From positions 1,612,001-1,676,000 of the forward strand of contig NZ_JACHJB010000001.1 in the NCBI RefSeq assembly GCF_014207745.1: a DNA stretch of 64,000 bases. The letters run 5' to 3'. The DNA is from Nonomuraea muscovyensis. Its GTDB lineage: Bacteria; Actinomycetota; Actinomycetes; Streptosporangiales; Streptosporangiaceae. The translations under genes and the position numbers were made by a program. Shown here in pieces: positions 1-12,436 of the stretch. Position 1 is the first letter of the stretch; the number at the start of each line of letters is the position of its first letter. Below the pieces are notes generated by a model. That model was not told the origin of the DNA. It made no database searches and was given only the letters and a program-made list of their open reading frames with translations.

Positions 1-15
1 GGAGAGGGCCACGGC

Positions 16-98
16 GGCCCTGTGGGGTGAGCAAGGCACGCCGCCAGGGACGTGCCGCTGCTGATCAGCGTGGGCCACTCGGCCTGCCATCGGTGCCA
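16..98 (+). pseudogene. Decayed 5' fragment of a DUF255 thioredoxin-domain gene
   Basis: Bases 49-98 match bases 858-907 of the intact gene downstream, with about 4 mismatches in 50. A weaker match runs back to about base 16. The spacing between the shared ggccctg block and the start of the strong match is 8 bases shorter here than in the intact gene, which breaks the frame. The copy translates around the active site as ACHRCH, where the intact gene has ACHWCH. No start codon or continuing frame is visible, so this is a remnant of a duplication and not a gene. It may continue left of the window. Confidence 0.75.
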
Positions 99-157
99 CC
101 GGATTCCTGCAAGGAGTTGAGATCAGGACGTAGGCTGACGGCATGAAAGGTGGTGTC

Positions 158-451
158 ATGAGTGCTCAGCCTGTCCACGGTGGCACAGCCGACCGCCCGA
201 GGGTGCCGCGGACCATCGGCGGCATCTCCGGCGCGTTGCGAGGCAGCCGCCGTGCTCAGTTCTTCGCCGAACTTCTCGAAGCTCAGCAAGGCCCTGAGTT
301 GGATGGTGTGCTCAACGCCTGGTGGGGGCGTGCGACGCTCGACACCGACCCCGACCGTGACCGCATCCGAGCGGCGGCCGAAGCCGGGACTCTGCCCACC
401 ACCACCATGGACGAGGTCCTACGCCGACGGCAGGAGCGCGGCGTCCGGTGA
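158..451 (+). CDS. Small protein, probable antitoxin-like partner (DUF6247-like, tentative)
   Basis: This 97-residue soluble protein has an Arg-rich N-terminal half and a helical, charged C-terminal half ending in Arg-rich MDEVLRRRQERGVR. I chose the ATG at 158 because AAAGGTGG lies just upstream; an in-frame ATG at 143 has a poorer ribosome site. Its stop overlaps the next start by 4 bases (GTGA), so the two genes are translationally coupled. Size, coupling and the nature of the partner suggest the antitoxin half of a toxin-antitoxin pair. It resembles small actinobacterial proteins annotated as DUF6247, but I cannot confirm the family by eye. It sits between a broken and an intact copy of a DUF255 gene, which suggests insertion or rearrangement. 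Confidence 0.55.
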   Translation: MSAQPVHGGTADRPRVPRTIGGISGALRGSRRAQFFAELLEAQQGPELDGVLNAWWGRATLDTDPDRDRIRAAAEAGTLPTTTMDEVLRRRQERGVR

Positions 452-717
452 CCGAAGACGACGACCTATGGCCTGTGGTCCCTTCGGAGGTCGCGGCTGA
501 CACGCTCGCCGATCCATCAGTCTCGGCAGCAGTGTTCTCGACTGTGGCTGCACTCACCGTTGCCATCTGCGAGGACCCTTGGCTCGCGGGCAGTGACCAG
601 GTCGGCGCCGATCCCGACTGGCGAGAGATCCTCATCCCCAAGGGATATGGCATCGCTGAGTACCGGATCGACCGAAAGAATCAACAGGTGCTCCTCACCC
701 GTATCGTCCTGTTCTGA
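448..717 (+). CDS. Small protein, possible RelE/ParE-fold toxin
   Basis: This 89-residue protein starts with GTG inside the stop of the gene before it. The last part, GYGIAEYRIDRKNQQVLLTRIVLF by composition (residues about 66-89), alternates hydrophobic and basic residues much like the final strands of RelE/ParE toxins, where a YRID-type strand is followed by a V-rich strand. The N-terminal half is acidic and carries no motif I recognise. Third-position GC is lower than in the genes around it (codons such as gga, tat, gct, cga, aat and caa), which fits recent acquisition. Toxin function is inferred from size, pairing and the C-terminal pattern only. It could instead be an unrelated small cytoplasmic protein. 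Confidence 0.5.
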   Translation: MTEDDDLWPVVPSEVAADTLADPSVSAAVFSTVAALTVAICEDPWLAGSDQVGADPDWREILIPKGYGIAEYRIDRKNQQVLLTRIVLF

Positions 718-736
718 CAGTGTGTCTGACAGTGTG
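713..736. repeat. Perfect tandem 12-bp duplication over the end of the toxin-like gene
   Basis: The unit tctgacagtgtg occurs twice with no gap (713-724 and 725-736). The stop codon of the gene before it (715-717) lies in the first unit, and the next start codon is at 750. It may mark a junction of the inserted cassette. Confidence 0.8.
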
Positions 737-749
737 AGAGCCTGGCCTT

Positions 750-2768
<2,019 letters not shown>

Positions 2769-2783
<15 letters not shown>

Positions 2784-4883
2784 CGGTTGGGTTTCCTGCT
2801 GGCCGGGCGGGTCGGAGCGGTCGGGGCCGTCGCTCGGCACGGCCGGGTCCTGCGTGGGCGGCGCGACCGTCTCGTCGGGCACACCGCCCTGGTCGTCGGG
2901 CTCCCGCGTCGGCGGCGCCTCGGTGAACGACGGGCCCGGCTCGTCCGGGACGTCGGTCTGCCAGTCGTCCGGCCGGCGCGTGGGCTCCCACTCGGGGACG
3001 TCGTCGTCGAACGGGTCGGGCGAGGAGTAGTCGCCCCAGCCGCGGTCGGACGGCTCCGGGAACTTCTCGACGGGCTTGCCCTGCATGGCCTCGGTCATGA
3101 ACGCCCGCCAGATCTGGGCCGGGAGCTGACCGCCGAACTGCACGCCGTACCCGGGGACGGTGACCGTCTTGTTGTCGTCGCGGAACATGTTCACGGCGAC
3201 GGCGAGCTGCGGGGTGAAGCCGTTGAACCACACCGACTCGGAGTCGTCCGTGGTGCCCGTCTTCCCGGCGACCGGGCGGTCGTAGAGCCGGGCGGCGGTG
3301 CCGGTGCCGTGCTGGACGACCTGCTCCATCGCGTAGACGGCGTCGGCGGCGGCCTGCTTGCCGACCACCTCGGTGGCGGCGGGCTTGATCACGTCCTTGT
3401 CGCCGCTCGCGTCGGTGACCGACTTGACGACGTGCGCCTCCATGTGGACGCCGCCGTTGGCGAGGGTGGAGAAGCCGGAGGCGTTCTGCACGGCGCTCAC
3501 CGACGCCACGCCGAGCGGGAAGGTGGCGAACGACTGGTGCTGCCGGAGTTGCTCCCTGGGGATGCCGGCCTTCTCGGCGGTGGCCGCGACCTTGTCGAGG
3601 CCGACCTTCTGGCCGAGGTCCACGAAGGCCGTGTTGACGGAGTTGGTGGTGGCCTGCACCAGGTTGACCGGGCCGTACGAGCGGCCGTTGTCGTTCGGGA
3701 TGGGGTGCTTGGGGTCGGAGGCCACGCGCATCGGTGAGTTGCCGTTGACGCGGGTGGACAGCGTGTAGCCGTCGTTCAGCGCGGCGGCCAGCGTGTACGG
3801 CTTGAACGTCGAGCCGGCCGGCACCTTGGCGGAGAAGGCGTTGTCGTAGTCGGAGCGCTCCGGGTCGCCCCCGTAGAAGGCGACGACCTCGCCCGTGGCG
3901 GGATCGACGGCGGCCAGGCCGGTGCGCACCTTCTTCGGCGTCGCCTTGGGCAGCACGCTCTTGACCGCGTTCCCGGCGGCCTTCATGAGCTTCTTGTCGA
4001 AGGTGGTGACGACGCGCAGGCCGCCGCTGCTGATGTCCTCGTCGCTGTAGCCGCGCCGGTTGAGCTCGGCGGTGACCTGGTCGAGCATGTACTGGGCCTG
4101 GCCCTTGAGCACGAACGGCTTCTTGGCCTTGGCGAGCTTCGGGAACTTCTGTGCGGCCACCTGCTCGGCGTTCAGCGCCCCGGTCTGGCCCATCGCCTCG
4201 ACGACGGCCCGCCAGCGGGCCTGGGCGGCGGTCAGGTCGGCGCCCTTGGGGTCGGCGAAGCGGCTCGGCTGCTGGATCACGGCCGCGAGGTAGGCGCCCT
4301 GGGCGACGGTCAGGTCCTCGACGTTCGCGCCGAAGTAGGCCTGGGCGGCCGCCTGGACGCCGTTGGCGCCGCGACCGAAGTAGATCGTGTTCAGGTACTG
4401 CTCCAGCACCCAGTCCTTGGTCCTGGACTGGTCGACCTTGATCGCGATCATGATCTCTTTGAACTTGCGGGTGAGGGTGCGCTCCTGGCTCAGGCCGCTG
4501 TAGTAGTTGCGGACGAGCTGCTGGGTGATGGTGGAGCCGCCCTGGAGCTGCTGGCCGGTGATCGTGGACCACAGGGCGCGGCCGGTGCCTGTGACGGAGA
4601 CGCCGGCGTCCTCGTAGAAGGAGCGGTTCTCCGCCGCGATCACGGCGTCGCGCACGTGCCGGGGAACCTTGGCCAGCGCGACGTTGCGGCGGTCGACGCC
4701 CTGGCGGGCGAGCACGCTCTTGCCGTCGCGGTAGTAGATGACCGAGCCCTGCGCGGTCGCCTGCTTCTGGGTGCTGTCGGGGATGGGGGTCATCGCCCAG
4801 GCGATGCCGAACAGGGCGGCGCCCAGGATGACGCCCACGCCCACCGCGATCCCCAGCCGCCGAAGCAGCCTCCGTTTCCGCAT
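2769..4883 (-). CDS. Class A penicillin-binding protein (transglycosylase/transpeptidase)
   Basis: This bifunctional peptidoglycan synthase polymerises lipid II and cross-links the stem peptides outside the membrane. A basic N-terminus and one membrane segment (about residues 8-32) precede a GT51 domain with [24 protein letters not shown] and the [14 protein letters not shown] block. The transpeptidase domain shows all three penicillin-binding motifs: STFK (in PAGSTFKPY), SVN (in TTNSVNTAF) and KTGT (in AGKTGTTDD). The last roughly 90 residues are rich in Pro, Asp and Glu and probably disordered. I chose the ATG at 4883 because it begins MRKRRLLRR just ahead of the membrane segment; a GTG at 4907 would add 8 residues. 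It is convergent with the DUF255 gene. Confidence 0.93.
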
Positions 4884-4987
4884 GCCCTTTCCACCACCGC
4901 TCCGCACCTGGCCATACCCCCGTAAGCTGCGCGAATAGCAAGGGTAAACGACTGATAACGGTGCTCGTCCCCCTTGCGATGGTACGT

Positions 4988-5467
4988 CTAGCGCGGGGCA
5001 CGTCGCGGGACATCAGCGACCAAGGGCAGCACACGGTAGGGAACGGGGGTGTCGAGGGCGATGAGGGACGACGTCCTGAGCACGCCCCGGACGTCCACGA
5101 TCTGGTCGATCACCCGTTGCAGGTCCGCGTTGCTGCGCGCCACCACCCGGCAGAGCAGGTCGCTGCCGCCGGTGATCGTGTGCGCCTCCAGCACCTCGGG
5201 GATGCGCGCCAGCCCGTCGGACACGGGGTCGTGGCCCGCCACCTGCCTGATCTCCAGCGTGACGAACGCGGTCACGCCGTAGCCGAGCGCCTCGGGCGAG
5301 ACGTCGGGGCCGAACCCGGTGATCACCCCTCGGGCGACCAGGCGGTCGAGCCGCGCCTGCGCGGTGCCGCGGGCGACGCCCAGACGGCGCGAGCACTCCA
5401 GGACGCCCAGCCGGGGTTCGGCCGCCAGCAGCGCGATGAGACGGGCGTCCAGGTCGTCGATCGTCAT
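4988..5467 (-). CDS. Lrp/AsnC family transcriptional regulator
   Basis: This 159-residue regulator has an N-terminal winged helix (about residues 1-60, with DLDARLIALLAAEPRLG and a VARGTAQARLDRLVARGVI recognition region) and a C-terminal RAM/ligand-binding domain. Family members bind amino acids as octamers or dimers. The ATG at 5467 gives the usual family length; an upstream GTG at 5518 would add 17 atypical residues. It is divergent from 4-hydroxyphenylpyruvate dioxygenase with about 100 bases between them, so control of tyrosine breakdown, and of itself, is the natural guess. Two similar inverted repeats lie in that gap. Confidence 0.9.
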   Translation of the reverse strand: MTIDDLDARLIALLAAEPRLGVLECSRRLGVARGTAQARLDRLVARGVITGFGPDVSPEALGYGVTAFVTLEIRQVAGHDPVSDGLARIPEVLEAHTITGGSDLLCRVVARSNADLQRVIDQIVDVRGVLRTSSLIALDTPVPYRVLPLVADVPRRAPR

Positions 5468-5496
5468 GGTGTACAGGAACTCCCGGGTTTCGCTCG

Positions 5497-6680
<1,184 letters not shown>

Positions 6681-6798
6681 TGCCCGGCCGCGGCCCGGAG
6701 CGGGAGCGCCGGCGGGCAGCGCGGCGGGACGCGGGGACGCACGCTCCTCTTACTCAGCGTAAGCTCATGCTCACGCCAAGGAAGGGGAGCGTTGTTCC

Positions 6799-8205
<1,407 letters not shown>

Positions 8206-8211
8206 CCGGGG

Positions 8212-8245
8212 CCCGCCAGGGGCGTGCAGCCCCGCCCCTGGCGGG
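8212..8245. terminator. Hairpin terminator between convergent genes
   Basis: A perfect 13-bp stem (left arm 8212-8224, right arm 8233-8245) with an 8-base loop lies in the 45-base gap between the M1 peptidase and the convergent membrane protein gene. It has no T-run on either side. Its position suits both transcripts. Confidence 0.7.
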
Positions 8246-8250
8246 GAGGA

Positions 8251-8868
8251 TCAGCTGCCCGCCGGCGGCTGCCCCTCAGGGCCGCCCACGTCGTTCCACG
8301 TCGGATCGTCGACGAGAACACACGGCGCGACCGGCCCGTCGATCACCCTGCCGACGAACTGCCACAGCACGCGCGGCTTGTCGGAGACCTGGTCGTCGTT
8401 CTTGGCGAACTCCATGACCACGGTCTGGTCCTGGGCCACGTGCGCAGGGTCGATGTAGACCCCGCCCTTGCCCAGGCGGACGGCTTTCGCGGAGACGGAC
8501 CGCTCCCACTCCTCGGGCGTGGCGGTCTCGCCTCCGGCCGTCCGTCCTCTGGCCGAGCCGCACCGCTTGCCCGGCGGGACATAGGTGACGTCGGCGCTGA
8601 TCCCCATGCCCTTCAGGTCACGCTCCAGCTTGTCGGCGTCCCCGAACTCGTTGATCTGCACCAGGATGGTGCCGTCGGCGTTCTTGCTCACCGCGTACGC
8701 GGGCCGCTCCGCCCCGGTCAGGAGCGGCACCGCCACGGCTGCCGCGGCGGCCAGTCCGGCCACCGCCACCCCGGCGAACAGGCGGCGGACCGTGGTCCTG
8801 CGGCGTCGCTCGCCACGGGCGGCGACTTCGGTCTTCAGTTCCATCAGCAGGCGCTCCTCGAAACTCAT
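8251..8868 (-). CDS. Membrane-anchored protein encoded with an ECF sigma factor
   Basis: This 205-residue protein has a basic cytoplasmic N-terminus (about 1-28), one membrane segment (about 29-50) and an extracytoplasmic domain with two cysteines. Its start overlaps the stop of the ECF sigma gene upstream (ATGA), a layout typical of sigma/anti-sigma pairs. I do not see a zinc-binding HxxxCxxC anti-sigma motif in the N-terminal part, so sigma inhibition is only a contextual guess. Many actinobacterial sigma-70-like operons carry a sensor-like single-pass protein of this type. The outer domain is not one I recognise. Confidence 0.8.
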   Translation of the reverse strand: MSFEERLLMELKTEVAARGERRRRTTVRRLFAGVAVAGLAAAAAVAVPLLTGAERPAYAVSKNADGTILVQINEFGDADKLERDLKGMGISADVTYVPPGKRCGSARGRTAGGETATPEEWERSVSAKAVRLGKGGVYIDPAHVAQDQTVVMEFAKNDDQVSDKPRVLWQFVGRVIDGPVAPCVLVDDPTWNDVGGPEGQPPAGS

Positions 8869-9416
8869 CGTGTCGTTCCTCCCATGACGAAGGGCACGGC
8901 CCGCAGCGCGCGGCGGGCGCGGTGGAGCCTGACCCTGGCGGTCCCCTGCCGGATGCCGAGGGCCTGCGCGGCCTCCGCGACCGTCAGCTGGTCGAGGGCG
9001 ACCAGCTCGATCACGGCCCGCTCTCCCTCCGGCAACTCGGCCATGGCCTCGAAGGCCCGCCTGGCGTGGCTCTCCGCGTCGATCCGCTCCTCCAGCCGGA
9101 CGAGGTCGTCGGAGTCGAGCAGCCGCCGGCCGTTCAGCCGGTCGGCCAGCCGCGACTCCCTGAACGCCCGCCGCCGCTCGGCCGACAGCGTGTTCCGTGC
9201 CACGCCGTACAGCCACGCGATCTCGCTGCCCAGCCCGGCCCGGTAGGTGTGGGCCGAGTCGAGCACCGCGACGAACACCTCCGCCACCAGGTCGGCGACC
9301 ATGTGCGGATCGTCGACCCGGCGGGCCAGGAAGCGGGTGATCTCGTCGACGTGCCGCCGGTAGAAGGCCTCGAACGCCACGGGATCGGTGGCGATCTCCG
9401 CCTGTTTACGACGCAC
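8865..9416 (-). CDS. ECF-type RNA polymerase sigma factor
   Basis: This 183-residue sigma factor has region 2 (about 15-85, with FEAFYRRHVDEITRFLARRV and DLVAEVFVAVLD) and region 4 (about 125-175, with LPEGERAVIELVALDQLTVAEAAQALGI forming the helix-turn-helix). It starts with GTG. The membrane protein that follows is translationally coupled and probably senses the signal. The 227-base gap upstream (9417-9643) holds no gene that I can support and probably carries the promoter. Confidence 0.92.
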   Translation of the reverse strand: MRRKQAEIATDPVAFEAFYRRHVDEITRFLARRVDDPHMVADLVAEVFVAVLDSAHTYRAGLGSEIAWLYGVARNTLSAERRRAFRESRLADRLNGRRLLDSDDLVRLEERIDAESHARRAFEAMAELPEGERAVIELVALDQLTVAEAAQALGIRQGTARVRLHRARRALRAVPFVMGGTTR

Positions 9417-9643
9417 CGGCCGTGCTCCCTTCGTCGATCTTCACCCCTGCTTGGACCGACCCCGCCAAAGCGTTACAAACCCAGCCCGGCACCCGGGGAT
9501 GGGCAGCACGGGAACGACGTCGCCACCGGACGCGCGCGAACCGGGCCGCCAGAGCGGACACGCGTGGGGTTCCGGGACGGACGCGGGCGGGTGCCCGCAC
9601 GCGCCCGTCGGATCGCCCGCGCACGCGGGAGCGGGCCGGGGGA

Positions 9644-10831
9644 TCAGTCGCCGGGCGGTGTGGCGGCGGAGAAGATGAGGGCCGAGGCCGTGAAGCCGTG
9701 CACGTGGTTGTGGCCGCCCACCGGTCCGACCTCGCCCGCGGCGAAGAAGCCGGCCATGCCGACGGGCCCGAGGGTGTCGCGCAGCGCGACGGGGTCGTGG
9801 TCCGCGGTGCCGAACATGGCCGACCCCCGGCCGTTGCAGGAGAACAGCAGTGCCCCGTCCACCTGGCCGAACTCCTCGCGGTGGGCGTCCAGCAGGTCGT
9901 ACAGGTCCTCGTCGGCGGTGGCCGCGTCGCGCACCTGGAAGCGGACGGTACGGCCCACCTCGACGATGTCGCCGATGGCCACCGCCTCGCGTTCGGGATC
10001 GATGCCGATCACGCCACGGATCAGGAAGTCGCCGCGTTCGTGGCGTTCGGCGTACTCGTTGATCGCCACACCGATCTGCAGCCCGGAGGCGACCAGCTCG
10101 CGGTCGTCCTCGTCGAGGTCGCTGACGATGTCCTCCAGGCGCGCCAGGGCCGGCTGGCCGGCGAGCTCCAGGAGGAGGTTCTCCTCGGCGCGGGTGACCA
10201 CCATGGACGGGCCGATCGGGCGGCAGCCCTGGCTGACGACGGTGCTGACCCGCACGGGACCGCTGATCAGCACGCCGATCGCGCCCTCGGTGTAGACCTC
10301 GCCGTCGGCGAAGAGCCGGACGGAGCCGCGACCGTGCATGCCGTTGGCCAGCCCGCCGATGAGCGGCAGCTCGCCGAGGACCTCCTTGGACCGCTCGACG
10401 AACGCGTCCGTCGGGAACGAGTAGGGGTCGCTCAGCAGGATGGCCACGTGGTCGTCGGGACCGCGCTCGGGCAGGCCGACGACCACGAACTTGTCCTCGG
10501 CGTTCAGCGTCTCCAGCGCGAACGTCGTCAGCCTGGCCTCGCCCAGCCGGGCCGCCCACGCGCTCACGGCGGGGGTCAGCTCGATCCCCTGCCCGTCGCC
10601 GATCACTCCCGTGGCGCTGCACCCGATGACGCTGGCCTCGGGCGCCAGCCGCATCGCACGCTGACCCGCCCGGGCGACGTCGTCGGGGTCGTCGCCGCAG
10701 ATGAAGAAGCAGATGAGGTCGGCCTCGCCGCCGAGCCGGGACAGTGCCTGGCGGACGGCCCGTTCGGCCACCTCGACCAGGTCGGAACCCACGGCGAGGC
10801 CGTCTGCGAATCGGCTGGTCATCAGGGCCAC
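9644..10831 (-). CDS. FIST domain signal-sensing protein
   Basis: This 395-residue cytoplasmic protein has an N-terminal FIST domain (about 15-220, including IGCSATGVIGDG and LIGGLANGMHG) followed by a FIST_C domain (about 230-380, including CNGRGSAMFG and the GFFAAGEVGPVGG motif). FIST domains are thought to bind small ligands such as amino acids and are usually coupled to signalling proteins. Here the protein stands alone and is divergent from the MoxR-type ATPase gene. The GTG at 10831 has a GGAGG at good spacing. The ligand is unknown. Confidence 0.9.
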   Translation of the reverse strand: MALMTSRFADGLAVGSDLVEVAERAVRQALSRLGGEADLICFFICGDDPDDVARAGQRAMRLAPEASVIGCSATGVIGDGQGIELTPAVSAWAARLGEARLTTFALETLNAEDKFVVVGLPERGPDDHVAILLSDPYSFPTDAFVERSKEVLGELPLIGGLANGMHGRGSVRLFADGEVYTEGAIGVLISGPVRVSTVVSQGCRPIGPSMVVTRAEENLLLELAGQPALARLEDIVSDLDEDDRELVASGLQIGVAINEYAERHERGDFLIRGVIGIDPEREAVAIGDIVEVGRTVRFQVRDAATADEDLYDLLDAHREEFGQVDGALLFSCNGRGSAMFGTADHDPVALRDTLGPVGMAGFFAAGEVGPVGGHNHVHGFTASALIFSAATPPGD

Positions 10832-10993
10832 GCGTCCCGCCTCCCTCGGTTGCTGAGTTCCCTCAGGCTCGGATTCTCCCCACTAAAGGAACAAGCACGC
10901 GCACGAACCGTCACACAATGGGTCAGGATCCGAAATCTCGCTGGATGCGCAACTCCTCTGCCGCATCCGGCCCGGGGGACGTAGTCTCGATCC

Positions 10994-12385
10994 GTGCATC
11001 AGCCTCTAATTCTCCGGGAGCTGCGAGAGAGCGGCCACGTTCATCGCACCGTGAAAGCAGAGGTCCGCGAAAACCTGCTGGCCAAGCTCCGCGCAGGTGA
11101 GCCCCGTTTTCCAGGCATCGTGGGCTTCGACGACAGCGTCCTGCCCCATCTGGAGCGGGCCTTGCTCGCCGGTCACGACCTGGTCCTGCTCGGTGAGCGC
11201 GGCCAGGGCAAGACCCGGCTCATCCGTACGATCACCGGCCTGCTCGACGAGTGGACCCCGGTGGTCGAGGGATGCGAGATCAACGACCATCCGTACGAGC
11301 CGGTCTGCGCGCGCTGCCGCGCGCTGGCGCGGGAGCTCGGCGACGAGCTGCCCGTCGCGTGGAAGCACCGCGACGAGCGCTACGGCGAGAAGCTCGCCAC
11401 TCCCGACACCTCCGTCGGCGACCTGATCGGCGACGTCGACCCGATCAAGATCGCGGAGGGGCGGACGCTCGGCGACCCGGAGACGGTCCATTTCGGGCTC
11501 GTGCCGCGCACCAACCGCGGCGTGTTCTCCGTCAACGAGCTGCCCGACCTCGCCGAGCGCATCCAGGTGTCGCTGCTGAACGTGCTGGAGGAGCGCGACA
11601 TCCAGGTGCGCGGCTACAACCTGCGCCTGCCGCTCGACATCCTGCTCATCGCCAGCGCCAACCCCGAGGACTACACCAACCGGGGCCGGATCATCACCCC
11701 GCTGAAGGACCGTTTCGGCGCCGAGATCCGCACCCACTACCCGCTGACGATCGAGGACGAGCTGGCCCTGATCCGCCAGGAGTCGATGCCGGACATCGGG
11801 GCCGCCGTGCCCGAGCACCTGGTCGAGACCATCGCGCGGTTCACCCGGCTGGTCCGCGAGTCCACCTCGGTGGACGCCCGTTCGGGGGTGTCGGCGCGCT
11901 TCTCGATCGCCGCTGCCGAGACGGCCGCGGCCTCGGCCGTGCGCAGGGCGGCGATCAGCGGCGAGGAGCAGCCCGTCACCCGGGTCTGCGACCTGGCGAA
12001 CGTGGTCCACAGCCTGCGCGGCAAGGTGGAGTTCGAGGTCAGCGAGGAGGGCCGGGAGACCGAGATCCTGGCTCATCTGCTGCGCCGGGCCACCGCGGAG
12101 ACGTTCCGGAGCCGGTTGGGCGGGGTGGAGCTGGCGCCGCTGACCGACAAGTTCGCCCAGGGCAACCAGGTGGAGTCGGGCGAGCTGGTGCCGGCCGGCG
12201 AGCTGCTGCACCGCATCGGGCCCGTCGACGGCCTGTCCAAGATCATGTCGCGGCTGGGCATGGGTGAGGGCGAGGAGTCGCCGGGGCACGCGGCCGCGGC
12301 GCTGGAGTTCGCGCTGGAGGGCCTCTACCTCATGCGCCGGCTGTCCAAGGACGACCTGGACGGGGTGACCGTCTATCGCACCTGA
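10994..12385 (+). CDS. MoxR/magnesium-chelatase-type AAA+ ATPase
   Basis: This 463-residue AAA+ ATPase has Walker A in LGERGQGKTRLIR (about residues 66-78), a long insertion with four cysteines around CEINDHPYEPVCARCRAL, and the chelatase-like LPLDILLIASANPEDYTNRG sensor region. Such ATPases act with a VWA-domain protein as chaperones for metal insertion or complex assembly. The VWA gene follows 51 bases downstream in the same direction, the usual pairing. The start is GTG at 10994. The Cys-bearing insertion might bind a metal (inference). Confidence 0.9.
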   Translation: MHQPLILRELRESGHVHRTVKAEVRENLLAKLRAGEPRFPGIVGFDDSVLPHLERALLAGHDLVLLGERGQGKTRLIRTITGLLDEWTPVVEGCEINDHPYEPVCARCRALARELGDELPVAWKHRDERYGEKLATPDTSVGDLIGDVDPIKIAEGRTLGDPETVHFGLVPRTNRGVFSVNELPDLAERIQVSLLNVLEERDIQVRGYNLRLPLDILLIASANPEDYTNRGRIITPLKDRFGAEIRTHYPLTIEDELALIRQESMPDIGAAVPEHLVETIARFTRLVRESTSVDARSGVSARFSIAAAETAAASAVRRAAISGEEQPVTRVCDLANVVHSLRGKVEFEVSEEGRETEILAHLLRRATAETFRSRLGGVELAPLTDKFAQGNQVESGELVPAGELLHRIGPVDGLSKIMSRLGMGEGEESPGHAAAALEFALEGLYLMRRLSKDDLDGVTVYRT

Positions 12386-12436
12386 GGTCGGGGGGACCCC
12401 CAAGGTGGGGCATTCCGGGTTAGCGTGGGTGGCGTG

